From positions 1 through 46,271 of the forward strand of contig CAZWRV010000046.1 of assembly GCA_964636325.1 (NCBI GenBank): a DNA stretch of 46,271 bases, in the 5' to 3' direction. Made by a program: the position numbers and the translations under genes. Under the pieces are notes generated by a model that was not told where the DNA came from, made no database searches, and worked only from the letters and a program-made list of their open reading frames with translations. Positions 1-7,184 of this stretch are shown here, one piece after another (within the stretch, counting starts at the first letter, position 1; the number at the start of each line of letters is the position of its first letter). Origin of the DNA: CAZWRV01 sp964636325. GTDB taxonomy: Bacteria; Verrucomicrobiota; Lentisphaeria; Victivallales; GWF2-50-93.

Positions 1-185
1 GCCGCCGGTCTTTCTTCCGTCTTTGCGTCCATCAACATCCGCCTTCCTGCCGCACACCTTTGCTCCGCGCCAGTTACGGCGTTTCGTCGCTACTAGGGCT
101 GCTGTGTTTGTTTCATGCGCGCGGCGCGCGCATACTATTCCGGTTCACCTTCATCGCCCGTCTTGAGAAAACATATTCGCGGCAT
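1..185. other. Gene-free left edge with GC palindrome
   Basis: I see no convincing gene here. The notable structure is a near-perfect palindrome at 115-133: ATGCGCGCG, one central G, then CGCGCGCAT. A similar GCGCGCG palindrome lies at 2113-2133, so the two may belong to one repeat family. The stretch then runs directly into the 272-bp inverted-repeat element. Short open frames are present on both strands but none has a ribosome binding site or a recognisable product. Confidence 0.5.
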
Positions 186-457
186 ATACTCCTTTAGGCT
201 GAAAAATTTACATTTTGATTGCGGAGATTTTGGAATTTGCTTCGCATTCTGAGAGACCGCCGATACCGAGGTATCGAAGGTTCTCGAAGGGTGCGGAGCA
301 AAACCAAAAGGCCGCAACCGCCTTGCGGCGAGCATCATTGGGCCGTATTTTTCCGTTCCTTCCTCGGCCGACATTCATGTCGACCCTCGGACGGAACAAA
401 AAAATCCAATCCCAAATCTGGCTCGTCATAATGTAATTTTTCACGCTAAAGGAGTAT
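186..457 (+). repeat. MITE-like 272-bp inverted-repeat element, copy 1
   Basis: The element begins with ATACTCCTTTAG and ends with CTAAAGGAGTAT. The inverted similarity continues inward for about 30 bp as far as the TTTACATTTTGA block. The interior holds a series of hairpins: CGATACC/GGTATCG at 261-276, GCCGCAA/TTGCGGC at 311-329 and CGACAT/ATGTCG at 369-382. The last is enclosed by a GTTCC/GGAAC pair. A same-length copy lies inverted at 3459-3730 and an internally deleted copy at 15654-15756. No transposase is encoded. Terminal inverted repeats, several copies and a deletion derivative are what a non-autonomous mobile element would show. The target-site duplication is unclear because the ends are flanked by AT-rich TATA-like sequence. 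It ends 45 bp before the start of the WbsX-like gene. Confidence 0.85.
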
Positions 458-502
458 AAATTCAGACTTCCTAAGCAAGGAAACAACACATAGGGATGCC
501 TT

Positions 503-1696
503 ATGGAAACTGTCGCAGTATATTTTCCTAGCTATCATCCGGATCCGCTGAACGAGCGCTGGTACGGGAAAGGCTGGAGCGAGTGGCGGCTGATGGAGCA
601 GGCTCGTCCGCTCTTCCCCGGCCATCAGCAGCCGAAGCCGTGCACGTGGGGCTCCTTCGACGAATCGGATCCCGCCTGGATGGAGAGGCAGATCGACCTG
701 GCCGCCGATCATGGTGTCACCAGCTTCCTATTCGACTGGTACTGGTACAGCGGCCAGAAGTTCATGCATCGTGCCCTTGAGGAGGGCTTCCTGAAGTCGC
801 GGAACCGGAACCGCCTCAAGTTCTTCGTCATGTGGGCCAACCATACCTGGGGCGTTATGCCCGCGTGCAGGGAGATATTCCGCGGGCACATCGGCGCCGA
901 CGGAAAAACGCTGAAGGACGGCCAGGCGCTCACATACGACAAGCCGCTGCTGGAGATCAAACACACCCAGGCCGACCTGGTCACGGTCACGGAATATTGC
1001 GCCGAACACTACTTCCACGAGCCGAACTACCACATGATCGACGGCAAGCCGATCTTCTCGTTCTGGCGCTGGGAGGAGCTGGAGACGCAGCTCGGAGGCG
1101 TGGACGCTGTAGCCGCAGGCTTCGAGGCGATGCGCGCTGTCGCGCGCCGCCAAGGATTCCCGGGGCTGCACATCACGGTGAACATCGCGAACTACGAGAA
1201 CGATCAGACGCTGCACTGCTGGTGGCCGCAGCTCGTCGAACGGATCAGGAAGGCCGGCGGCGACTCGGTCTACGGCTACAACGTCGCCCGCACCTACGGA
1301 TTCAAATCCCTGACCGACGCCAGCCCGCTCGTGCCCTATGAGGACGTGCTGAAGAGCCACGAGGAGCTCTTCAGGCTCTGCGAAAACTGCGGACTCCCCT
1401 TCCATCCGGTGGCGACCGTCGGCTGCGACAATTCGCCGCGCTGGCACCGTGGCGCAACGCTCCCCGTCGACTTCAGGAACCTCCACTACGAGCCGGTCGT
1501 GGTCGGGAACACCCCCGAACTCTTCGGCGAGTGCGTCCGCCTGTGCCTGGAAAGCATCCGCCGCTGCGGCGGGGGAGATCGGATGCTCTTCATAAACGCC
1601 TGGAACGAATGGACCGAAGGCTGCCATCTCCTGCCGGACACCTGGTACGGCAACGGCTATCTCGAAGCGCTGGCGGAAAAGCTGAATGCTCGATGA
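503..1696 (+). CDS. WbsX/GH99-like glycan-associated protein
   Basis: This 397-residue protein belongs to the glycosyltransferase WbsX / glycoside hydrolase family 99-like group. These proteins are found in O-antigen and capsule loci and in glycan-use loci. Visible family signatures are an N-terminal FPSYHPDPLNERWYGKGWSE block (the YfPqFHp...WWGkGFtEW signature), FDWYWYSG near residue 80, MWANHTWG near residue 115 and a C-terminal NAWNEWTEG. Length is normal for the family and no signal peptide is visible, so it is probably cytoplasmic. The start is the ATG at 503 with a GGGATG-type weak ribosome site just upstream. The reaction is not settled: GH99 members cleave endo-alpha-mannosidic bonds, while WbsX proteins are named from polysaccharide clusters. 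The family call is firm and the activity is not. Confidence 0.88.
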   Translation: METVAVYFPSYHPDPLNERWYGKGWSEWRLMEQARPLFPGHQQPKPCTWGSFDESDPAWMERQIDLAADHGVTSFLFDWYWYSGQKFMHRALEEGFLKSRNRNRLKFFVMWANHTWGVMPACREIFRGHIGADGKTLKDGQALTYDKPLLEIKHTQADLVTVTEYCAEHYFHEPNYHMIDGKPIFSFWRWEELETQLGGVDAVAAGFEAMRAVARRQGFPGLHITVNIANYENDQTLHCWWPQLVERIRKAGGDSVYGYNVARTYGFKSLTDASPLVPYEDVLKSHEELFRLCENCGLPFHPVATVGCDNSPRWHRGATLPVDFRNLHYEPVVVGNTPELFGECVRLCLESIRRCGGGDRMLFINAWNEWTEGCHLLPDTWYGNGYLEALAEKLNAR

Positions 1697-2284
1697 ATGC
1701 AAGGAGACAAACCTCAGCTCGTTGATAAAGATGTCCGCGCATCCAGCACATAAAAGCGTTAGGATACTTTCTCAAAAAGTTCTAGCGCAAAAGCGTGCAT
1801 GTGTCTATGGAATTCATTGAATTTTGGGTTGCGGGCGAAGCCCGCCTTAGAAAACTCCGCAGTCTTTGTCCTTGGCCTTCGTCTCCTGTCTTTGTATATG
1901 CTCGTCAAGATTTATTATCGCGCAATATGCGGAGGGTTTTGCTTGTCAAAACCGCGTTCGGCTCTCGCGAGCGTCGCCCTCCATGGTCTTTCCTGCGTAA
2001 CAAGCAGATACGAACTTGGAAAGCTTTAGAGCCGAGCTGGGGCTCGGCGCTCCCAGGATGGTCGCCCTCGAACTCAAAGCGCCCCGGGATTTCGTCGGTA
2101 AGAAACAATTAACTTGCGCGCGACGCGCGCAAGCTGCTCAATTCAATTCGGGTTTTATCGACGGAGGGCGAAGCCGTGCTGAGCCGCGTTTGAGCTCACG
2201 TCTTCGTCGGACTACGACGAGTCAAGCGGCTCAAGCATCCGGAAGACGACAAAGATAGCGACAAAGATAACGAATAAGAGAGGG
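1697..2284. other. 588-bp gene-poor stretch with palindromes
   Basis: No gene is recognised here. The stretch contains a perfect palindrome at 2113-2133 (CTTGCGCGCG, central A, CGCGCGCAAG), a GCCGAGC/GCTCGGC hairpin around 2032-2050 and several CTTTGTC-type repeats (around 1863, 1891 and 2250) that reappear near 25560-25590. Open frames cross the region but they have no ribosome sites. It looks like decayed or repeat-derived DNA. The last bases (GAGAGGG at about 2278-2284) form the ribosome site of the Dus gene. Confidence 0.5.
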
Positions 2285-3262
2285 TTGAAGATTTTGGACA
2301 ATTATGAGAGCATCTTAAAGCTGCTTGATCCCTTTGAACTCCCCGGCGGCAGGCGCCTGCCTTCGCGGATACTTCCCGGTCCGATGGAAGGGATCATGAC
2401 CGAGGACTACTGCCGGGCCATGATGGAGTTCGGCCTGGTGCCGGCATGGATAACTCCTTTCATCAGGATATCCCATGGCGTCCCGCGGCACTCCAGTCTC
2501 GAGGAAAAGCTCGCGCGTTTCCGCCCGCTTCCCATGATCGCCCAGGTCATGGGCACGTCGGAGAAGCATCTCGCCGCCGCGGCGGGGAGGCTATCGAGGA
2601 TTGAAGGCGTGGTCGGCATCGAGCTCAACTGCGCATGCCCGAGCCCGACGGTCGTCCGCAGTGGGGCCGGGAGCGCCTGCCTGCTCAGGCCCGACTGGAT
2701 ACGCGATACGCTGTCAGCCATGCGCGAGGCCTCCGCCCCGGCCGGGATCGGAGTGAAGGTCCGCAGCGGCTTCGAAGATCCCGGCGAGATGCCGCGCATA
2801 CTCGAGGCCGTGAAAACCGCTGCTCCGGACTGGTTCACATTCCACTACAGGACTGCGAAGGAGATGTATGACAGTACCCCGGACAGGCTTGAGCGCTTCA
2901 AGGCGGCGCGGAAGCTCCTGCCGGAAATCTTCATGTTCGCCAGCGGCGACATGTTCGGCTGCCGCGAAACGCTTGAAAGCGTCCTGGTAACTGGAGCCGA
3001 CGGCATCACTCCCGCCCGCGGTCTCATGCGCAATCCATGGCTGATCAAGGACTTGGAGGCCGCATGCCGCGGAGAAAATCCGCCAAGCAGAGCCCCCCTG
3101 CCCTTTCTCCTGAGGCTAATCGAACTGGCAGAAGCAAAGCCCGCCTGGCACGACGGACTGATCCTTGAAGTTGCCCGGAATGCGTGGGGTGTGGATTCCG
3201 AACAGTTCAGATCCCTTGCGAAAGCCCAAAGTCCGTCCGAGATGCGACGGGCGCTCCTTTGA
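2285..3262 (+). CDS. dus: tRNA-dihydrouridine synthase family protein
   Basis: This FMN-dependent enzyme family reduces uridines in tRNA D-loops to dihydrouridine using NADPH. The 325-residue product has the TIM-barrel layout: PGPMEGIMTEDYCR at about 31-44 (the FMN-binding aPMagvtd region), AQVMGTS at about 86-92, and NCACPSPTVVRSGAGSACL at about 115-133 where Cys118 matches the catalytic Cys of the GCP motif. KVRSGF and FHYRTA (the HgRt position) follow, then SGD and the GITPARGLMRNPW block. The start is a TTG at 2285 preceded by GAGAGGG. Several motif positions are divergent (NCACP for N-x-GCP, HYRTA for HGRT), so it is closest to the DusC-like branch. The two flanking stretches are gene-poor and repeat-rich. 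Confidence 0.9.
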   Translation: MKILDNYESILKLLDPFELPGGRRLPSRILPGPMEGIMTEDYCRAMMEFGLVPAWITPFIRISHGVPRHSSLEEKLARFRPLPMIAQVMGTSEKHLAAAAGRLSRIEGVVGIELNCACPSPTVVRSGAGSACLLRPDWIRDTLSAMREASAPAGIGVKVRSGFEDPGEMPRILEAVKTAAPDWFTFHYRTAKEMYDSTPDRLERFKAARKLLPEIFMFASGDMFGCRETLESVLVTGADGITPARGLMRNPWLIKDLEAACRGENPPSRAPLPFLLRLIELAEAKPAWHDGLILEVARNAWGVDSEQFRSLAKAQSPSEMRRALL

Positions 3263-3458
3263 AATTCGAACATTTTTGCCTATTGTCTTAGTCGCGGCAC
3301 TCCATTTTAAGTTTCATCCCGCCGAAAGCGGCGATGTCAAAACTTATTGCGCATGTCCGCCTTGATTCCCCGAGCATGCAGGATTATTTTTGAGCAAAAT
3401 GCAGGAGTCGGCAATTCTCAGTGTTCAGGTGTCAGTGTTCAGGTGTCTGCAGTATGAT
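3263..3458. repeat. Tandem GTGTTCAGGTGT repeat
   Basis: Two perfect 14-bp units CAGTGTTCAGGTGT lie at 3419-3446. The same motif in the opposite orientation (CCTGACACC, three imperfect units) lies at 3767-3792, on the far side of the 272-bp element. No gene is seen in this stretch. Related CCGACACC units recur near 33772-33799. Confidence 0.7.
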
Positions 3459-3730
3459 ATACTCCTTTAGCGTGAAAATTTACATTTTGACGAGCAAGAT
3501 TTGGGATTGGATTTTTTCGTTCCGACCGAGTGGCGACATGAATGTCGTCCGAGGAAGGAACGGAAAAATACGGCCCAAAGATGCTCGCCGCAAGGCGGTT
3601 GCGGTCTTTCGGTTTTGCTCCGCACCCTTCGAGAACCTTCGATACCACGGTATCGGCGGTCTCTCAGAATGCGAAGCAAATTCCAAAATCTCCGCAATCA
3701 AAATGTAACTTTATCAGCCTAAAGGATTAT
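3459..3730 (-). repeat. MITE-like 272-bp inverted-repeat element, copy 2
   Basis: This copy is inverted relative to the one at 186-457 and has exactly the same length. It begins ATACTCCTTTAGCGTG and ends CTAAAGGATTAT, one base different from the consensus tip. The interior hairpins are kept: GATACC/GGTATC with a changed loop, the TTGCGGC arm with one outer mismatch, and CGACAT/ATGTCG. Differences between copies are spread over the element and do not favour silent positions in any open frame. It sits inside an inverted pair of CCTGACACC repeats and ends about 120 bp before the next gene. Confidence 0.85.
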
Positions 3731-3766
3731 AAAAACCTGCTCTCTCTTCTGCCGTCTGCTAATCTT

Positions 3767-3792
3767 CCTGACACCTGACACCCGACACCTGA
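3767..3792. repeat. CCTGACACC tandem units
   Basis: Three imperfect units (CCTGACACC, CTGACACCC, CGACACCTGA) lie in inverted orientation to the CAGTGTTCAGGTGT units at 3419-3446. The two arrays bracket copy 2 of the 272-bp element. This could be an older repeat that the element entered, or the two could move together. Confidence 0.65.
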
Positions 3793-3850
3793 AATACAAA
3801 ACTCATTTTAAGATCACATCAGGATTTCAATATAGGAAGGACACGGATTT

Positions 3851-4486
3851 ATGACCGAGGAAAAGACAGAGCTGCCCCAGGGGGAATCCGAACGGTTCCA
3901 GCACTGGGAGGGTGTAATACGGAGCCACGAGGCCGACTTCTGGAAGGTCGGCGAGGCGCTCATCAACATCAGGGTCAACGAGCTGTGGCGGGAGGAGCAC
4001 AGCGGCAAGCCTTATACCTCGTGGGAGGACTACGTTGAGAAGGCCTGGGGCTACGTCAGCAGGGCGAAGCGCCTCATGGAGGCCGCGAAGCTCCACAGCA
4101 AGCTCTCGGAGGCGGGAATGAGCGATGACGAGTTCCGCCGCATCGCCTCCAACGAGGCGCAGGCGAAAAAGCTCTCAAGAGTCGCCTCCCTTTCCAAGGA
4201 GCAGACGAAGAAATTTGTAGAGTCTGTCGCCGAAAAAGGTGAGGACGCCGACTTCGACGACGCAGCAGAGACGCTGAACAAGATCAAGCCGCCGAAAGTG
4301 AAGCCGCCTCCGGATAAGCTCCCACCCAAGGAACGGAAGAAGGCAATGCTCGCCGCGCTCGACAGGGCCAAGGCCGCCTTTGAGTCAAGGGTTGAGGCGA
4401 TCTTCGATGACTACGGCGATCCGGAAGCCGTGGACGACTGGCTCAGGAAGTTCGCGGAGGGCATCATAGCCAAGCTGTCAAAGTGA
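3851..4486 (+). CDS. Unknown helical, charged protein
   Basis: I do not recognise this 211-residue product. It is hydrophilic, rich in Lys, Glu and Ala, and has no signal peptide or membrane segment. The N-terminal half contains a Trp-rich block (FQHWEGVIRSHEADFWKVGE, then ELWREEH and YTSWEDYVEKAWGYV) followed by a segment that could form a helix-turn-helix (SRAKRLMEAAKLHSKLSEAG). A proline/lysine linker (KIKPPKVKPPPDKLPPKERKK) lies near residues 143-163, followed by a C-terminal helix. The layout resembles small DNA-binding proteins of phage or plasmid origin related to ParB-like families, but this is only an impression. It has a weak ribosome site (AAGGACACGGATTT before the ATG), normal codon use and repeats on its left side. 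It converges with the downstream hydrolase, 18 bp apart. Confidence 0.75.
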   Translation: MTEEKTELPQGESERFQHWEGVIRSHEADFWKVGEALINIRVNELWREEHSGKPYTSWEDYVEKAWGYVSRAKRLMEAAKLHSKLSEAGMSDDEFRRIASNEAQAKKLSRVASLSKEQTKKFVESVAEKGEDADFDDAAETLNKIKPPKVKPPPDKLPPKERKKAMLAALDRAKAAFESRVEAIFDDYGDPEAVDDWLRKFAEGIIAKLSK

Positions 4487-4504
4487 GCGGGATGCCTGAG
4501 TTTC

Positions 4505-5305
4505 TCACTCCTTGACCACCCGGTTCCGCAGCACGCCGATCTGGTCGATTTCGACCTCCACGATGTCGCCATGCCGCAGGAAGCGCTTCGGGTTCTGCGC
4601 CATGCCGACGCCGGACGGGGTGCCGGTCAGGATGACGGTTCCTGGCAAGAGCGTGAGTCCGGCCGAGAGATGCGAAATTATCCTTGGGATGCTGAAGATC
4701 ATGTCGGACACGGGCTGGTCCTGCATGAGCTTCCCGTTGAGCCGGAGCCTGACGCGCAGATCCTTCGGATCCTTGATGCCCGTGACAAGGCAGGGGCCGA
4801 GCGGGCAGAAAGTGTCGAATGATTTTCCCCTGGCCCACTGCGAATCAATTCTCAACTGGACGTCGCGCGCCGAAACATCGTTCGCGCATGTATAGCCGAG
4901 AACATATTCCATCGCGTCCATCTCGGAGACATAGCTGGCCGTTTTTCCTATTATCACGGCAAGCTCGGCCTCATAGTCGACTTCGTCGGGATTTTGCCGG
5001 GGAAGCAAGATGTCCCTGCCGTGCGCCGTGACGGAATTGGTCGTCTTGACAAACATCAGCGGGTATTTCGGCGGCGCCTTGTCGCACTCCTTGCAGTGGT
5101 CTATGTAGTTCGCTCCGATCGCGATGACGTTCGGCGGATCAACGGGGGCCAGGAATTCCCCGACCGATTCCAAAGGAAGAATCTCCCCCGTCCCGCGCAT
5201 CTCGCCGGACAGGACATCGCCCTTCATCACCTTGACGCTGCCGCCTTCCAGCAGCCCATAGCTGCCCTTGGGATGCTTATCACTTTTAAACCTTACATAT
5301 TTCAT
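4505..5305 (-). CDS. Fumarylacetoacetate hydrolase family protein
   Basis: Members of this family cleave or decarboxylate beta-diketo acids, or hydrolyse acylpyruvates, with a divalent metal. The 266-residue product shows a small N-terminal domain and then the catalytic domain: NVIAIGANYIDHCKEC at about 59-74, metal ligands in VDYEAELAVIIG (Glu112, Glu114), then ANDVSARDVQ with Asp143, GKSFDTFCPLGP and ILTGTPSGVG. The ATG at 5305 is chosen because it begins the normal N-terminus (MKYVRFKSD). An upstream in-frame ATG at 5401 would add 32 residues unlike the family. It is divergent from the O-antigen-ligase-like gene, with a repeat-filled 515-bp gap between them. The substrate cannot be told from sequence; acylpyruvase or 2-hydroxyhepta-diene-dioate isomerase types are common. 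Confidence 0.9.
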   Translation of the reverse strand: MKYVRFKSDKHPKGSYGLLEGGSVKVMKGDVLSGEMRGTGEILPLESVGEFLAPVDPPNVIAIGANYIDHCKECDKAPPKYPLMFVKTTNSVTAHGRDILLPRQNPDEVDYEAELAVIIGKTASYVSEMDAMEYVLGYTCANDVSARDVQLRIDSQWARGKSFDTFCPLGPCLVTGIKDPKDLRVRLRLNGKLMQDQPVSDMIFSIPRIISHLSAGLTLLPGTVILTGTPSGVGMAQNPKRFLRHGDIVEVEIDQIGVLRNRVVKE

Positions 5306-5446
5306 CCACGGCCCTTTCTTTATAATTCCCCTTGGTATGGACGTGCGTATGTATGCGCCGTCGACGATCCGGACATCCAGCCGCCCCGGGTCTCTTACCA
5401 AATTAAAGGAGTGTTAAATGTTTCGTGCATTGCCGCAGGCGAAGGA

Positions 5447-5601
5447 TTACTAATCGTCTCGAAATTGCATGGAGGCACCGGCGGGTTCATCCCGGCGGTG
5501 AACATGACTGGGGATTCAGCAGGGAATAACCTGCTACCCCGTCATGTTCACCGCCGACGCAAGGTCGGCGGCGTGCACATTACTATGAGACGATTCAGTA
5601 A
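5447..5601 (+). repeat. 155-bp inverted-repeat element with strong hairpin
   Basis: The ends are TTACTAATCGTCTC (5447-5460) and GAGACGATTCAGTAA (5587-5601), inverted copies differing by one inserted base. Inside is a long hairpin: GGCGGTGAACATGAC at 5494-5508 pairs perfectly with GTCATGTTCACCGCC at 5541-5555. It is extended by GGGG/CCCC (5510-5513 with 5537-5540) and AGCAGG/CCTGCT (5518-5523 with 5530-5535) around a GAATAA loop. There is no run of T after the hairpin, so a simple rho-independent terminator is unlikely. The shape suggests a small mobile or protein-binding element. The terminal motif recurs twice more at 5693-5786. Confidence 0.75.
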
Positions 5602-5691
5602 TACAATTGCACAGGCATATTTTACATCTGCGTTGCCGCAGATACAAGACCCCAATGTCCTAACTGCGGTTCTTTCACCAAGTGAGATTCG

Positions 5692-5786
5692 CTAATCGTC
5701 TCATAACAGCATCGTCTCATAACAGCATGGACGCCGAGGACCTTGTGCCGGTGGGGATCCAATTCGATTTCAAGACGATTAGTAAA
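5692..5786 (+). repeat. Second CTAATCGTCTC pair with 16-bp tandem repeat
   Basis: A perfect tandem duplication of ATCGTCTCATAACAGC lies at 5695-5710 and 5711-5726. The inverted partner AGACGATTAGTAAA lies at 5773-5786. Together with the element at 5447-5601, the ATCGTCT motif appears five times within 340 bp, in alternating orientation as two inverted pairs. The right-hand unit ends 34 bp before the start of the ligase-like gene, so it may sit in that gene's promoter or leader. Confidence 0.65.
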
Positions 5787-5820
5787 ACCGTCGCTGCCGC
5801 GTTATACTATTGGGAGCACG

Positions 5821-7089
5821 ATGAAAGCAAACACCGAAAAGATTTTGACCGCCATACTGTTTCTGATCCTGCTCGCCGCTCCGACGCAGTATTCGTTCGA
5901 CGTGGGCGGAACGCATCTCAGTGTCGCCGATCCGCTGATCTGGCTCGGAGGCATTTTGTTCTTCTTCTCAACTGCAGGACGAGCTCTTTTCGCCAAAGGT
6001 TCCGACCAGGCGCTGGGAAGGCGGCTGTACGCAGCGTTGAAGGAGATGCTCCCATTTCCGGAGAACATCCTGTTCGTGGCGCTGATCGCGCTTTCATTGG
6101 TCAATGCTGAAAACAAGGGCGCCGCGGCAAAGGAACTCATACAGGTCGTCGAATATGTCGTTGTCGCGTTCGTCCTTTTCTGCAGGGTCAGGCTCGGCGA
6201 GACGATTCTGGCCAAGGCCGCAGTTGTTTTCTTGTGCATCGTTTCCTTCGTAGTGTTGATGGCCGCCGTGCAATATTTCGACAGTACGGTCGGCATCATG
6301 GGAGTGAAAGGCTCATTCGGCAACCGCAACACATACGGCGGATTCCTCGCGGCGTGCCTGCCGCTTGTCCTCTCGGCCGCCATTCTCTCCGGAAGAATCT
6401 GGGTCAAGCTCTGGTGCTGCGCGATCCTTATCCTCGCCGGGATCACGCTTCTGTCGGGCGCCGCGGCCGCCGGGCTGCTCCTTGCCGGAAGCGTGGTGTG
6501 CGCCTTTGCCTCCCGGCGCGCCTTCTTCATCTGGGCGGCGATAATCGCCTTCTCCTGTGTTTTCATCCTGCCCAATCTTCCTCGTAAAAACATCGAAGAG
6601 ATCAATCGTTCCATAAGAATGTTCGACGACGAAGGCCGTCCGGAGCCGCGCTACACCGAATGGCAGGCCTCGGTGCAGATGTGGAGCGAAAAGCCTCTGC
6701 TGGGTGTCGGGCTTGGAAACTACCAGTCGCAGATCGGGATGAACTACGGCTTCCTTCCTGTCAAGGAAGGCCCCAAGGAACCTGACCACAACAATCTCTT
6801 TCTAGTCTTCGGATCAAGCACCGGCCTGCTCGGACTTCTCGGGCTTTTCACGATGCTTCTCCTCTGGTTCCAGAGGGCGATCCACGGATTCTTTTCTTCA
6901 AGGCCGCAGGACGAAAACTCCGGCGGCGCCCTCGTCCGGATTCTTTCGTTAGGGGCGATTGGCGCGATCGTCGGGTTCTGCGCCGCCTCGATATGGACTG
7001 CCCTCCTAGTCCGCGGAGTATTCCTGGTGTTCGTGATCATCGTCGCGGCGGCGATAGGCTGCAAAAAAAATCTTCCGAGGCAAAGTTAA
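5821..7089 (+). CDS. O-antigen ligase / Wzy-like membrane protein
   Basis: This 422-residue polytopic membrane protein has roughly ten to twelve hydrophobic segments, for example ILTAILFLILLAAPT near the N-terminus, VVFLCIVSFVVLMAAVQYF and VFLVFVIIVAAAIG at the C-terminus. The Wzy_C (O-antigen ligase/polymerase) signature is seen in the large periplasmic loop: EKPLLGVGLGNYQSQIG, then PDHNNLFLVFGSSTGLLGLL. In this family the conserved Arg/His residues of this loop help transfer a lipid-linked glycan. The ATG at 5821 has GGGAG eight bases upstream and begins a normal N-terminus; upstream in-frame codons look non-coding. It could be a glycan polymerase, an O-antigen ligase or a protein-glycan ligase, which cannot be separated from sequence. 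It fits the glycosyltransferases further right. Confidence 0.85.
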   Translation: MKANTEKILTAILFLILLAAPTQYSFDVGGTHLSVADPLIWLGGILFFFSTAGRALFAKGSDQALGRRLYAALKEMLPFPENILFVALIALSLVNAENKGAAAKELIQVVEYVVVAFVLFCRVRLGETILAKAAVVFLCIVSFVVLMAAVQYFDSTVGIMGVKGSFGNRNTYGGFLAACLPLVLSAAILSGRIWVKLWCCAILILAGITLLSGAAAAGLLLAGSVVCAFASRRAFFIWAAIIAFSCVFILPNLPRKNIEEINRSIRMFDDEGRPEPRYTEWQASVQMWSEKPLLGVGLGNYQSQIGMNYGFLPVKEGPKEPDHNNLFLVFGSSTGLLGLLGLFTMLLLWFQRAIHGFFSSRPQDENSGGALVRILSLGAIGAIVGFCAASIWTALLVRGVFLVFVIIVAAAIGCKKNLPRQS

Positions 7090-7100
7090 AATATCAATCG

Positions 7101-7120
7101 GACAGGACAAGAGGATTGAC
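7101..7120 (+). repeat. ACAGGA..GATTGACA dispersed repeat copy
   Basis: The sequence GACAGGACAAGAGGATTGAC closely matches the one before the GT2 gene at 24291-24310 (TGACAGGACAACAGGATTGA). It overlaps a possible TTG start at 7116 for the next gene. Confidence 0.55.
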
Positions 7121-7184
7121 AAATAAAATCAAATCTCAAAACATCAAGGGCGTTGGTAATCCGGTTTTTTCCTTGAACATCAAA

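Noticed and set aside
215..436. A 73-codon open frame conserved at the same length in both full copies of the 272-bp element (215-436 and 3480-3701)
   Set aside because: Eight of 73 residues differ with no sign of preference for silent changes, the opposite strand is also open, there is no ribosome site, and the interior is better explained by hairpins.
728..1702. A 324-codon minus-strand frame opposite the WbsX-like gene
   Set aside because: The plus-strand product has strong family motifs. The antisense frame has no recognisable domain.
1795..2258. Overlapping plus-strand frames between the WbsX-like and Dus genes
   Set aside because: No ribosome sites, odd composition, and the sequence contains palindromes and repeats seen elsewhere in gaps.
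5494..5555. The strong hairpin as a rho-independent terminator
   Set aside because: There is no T-run on either side, and neither neighbouring gene ends here: both start towards the outside.
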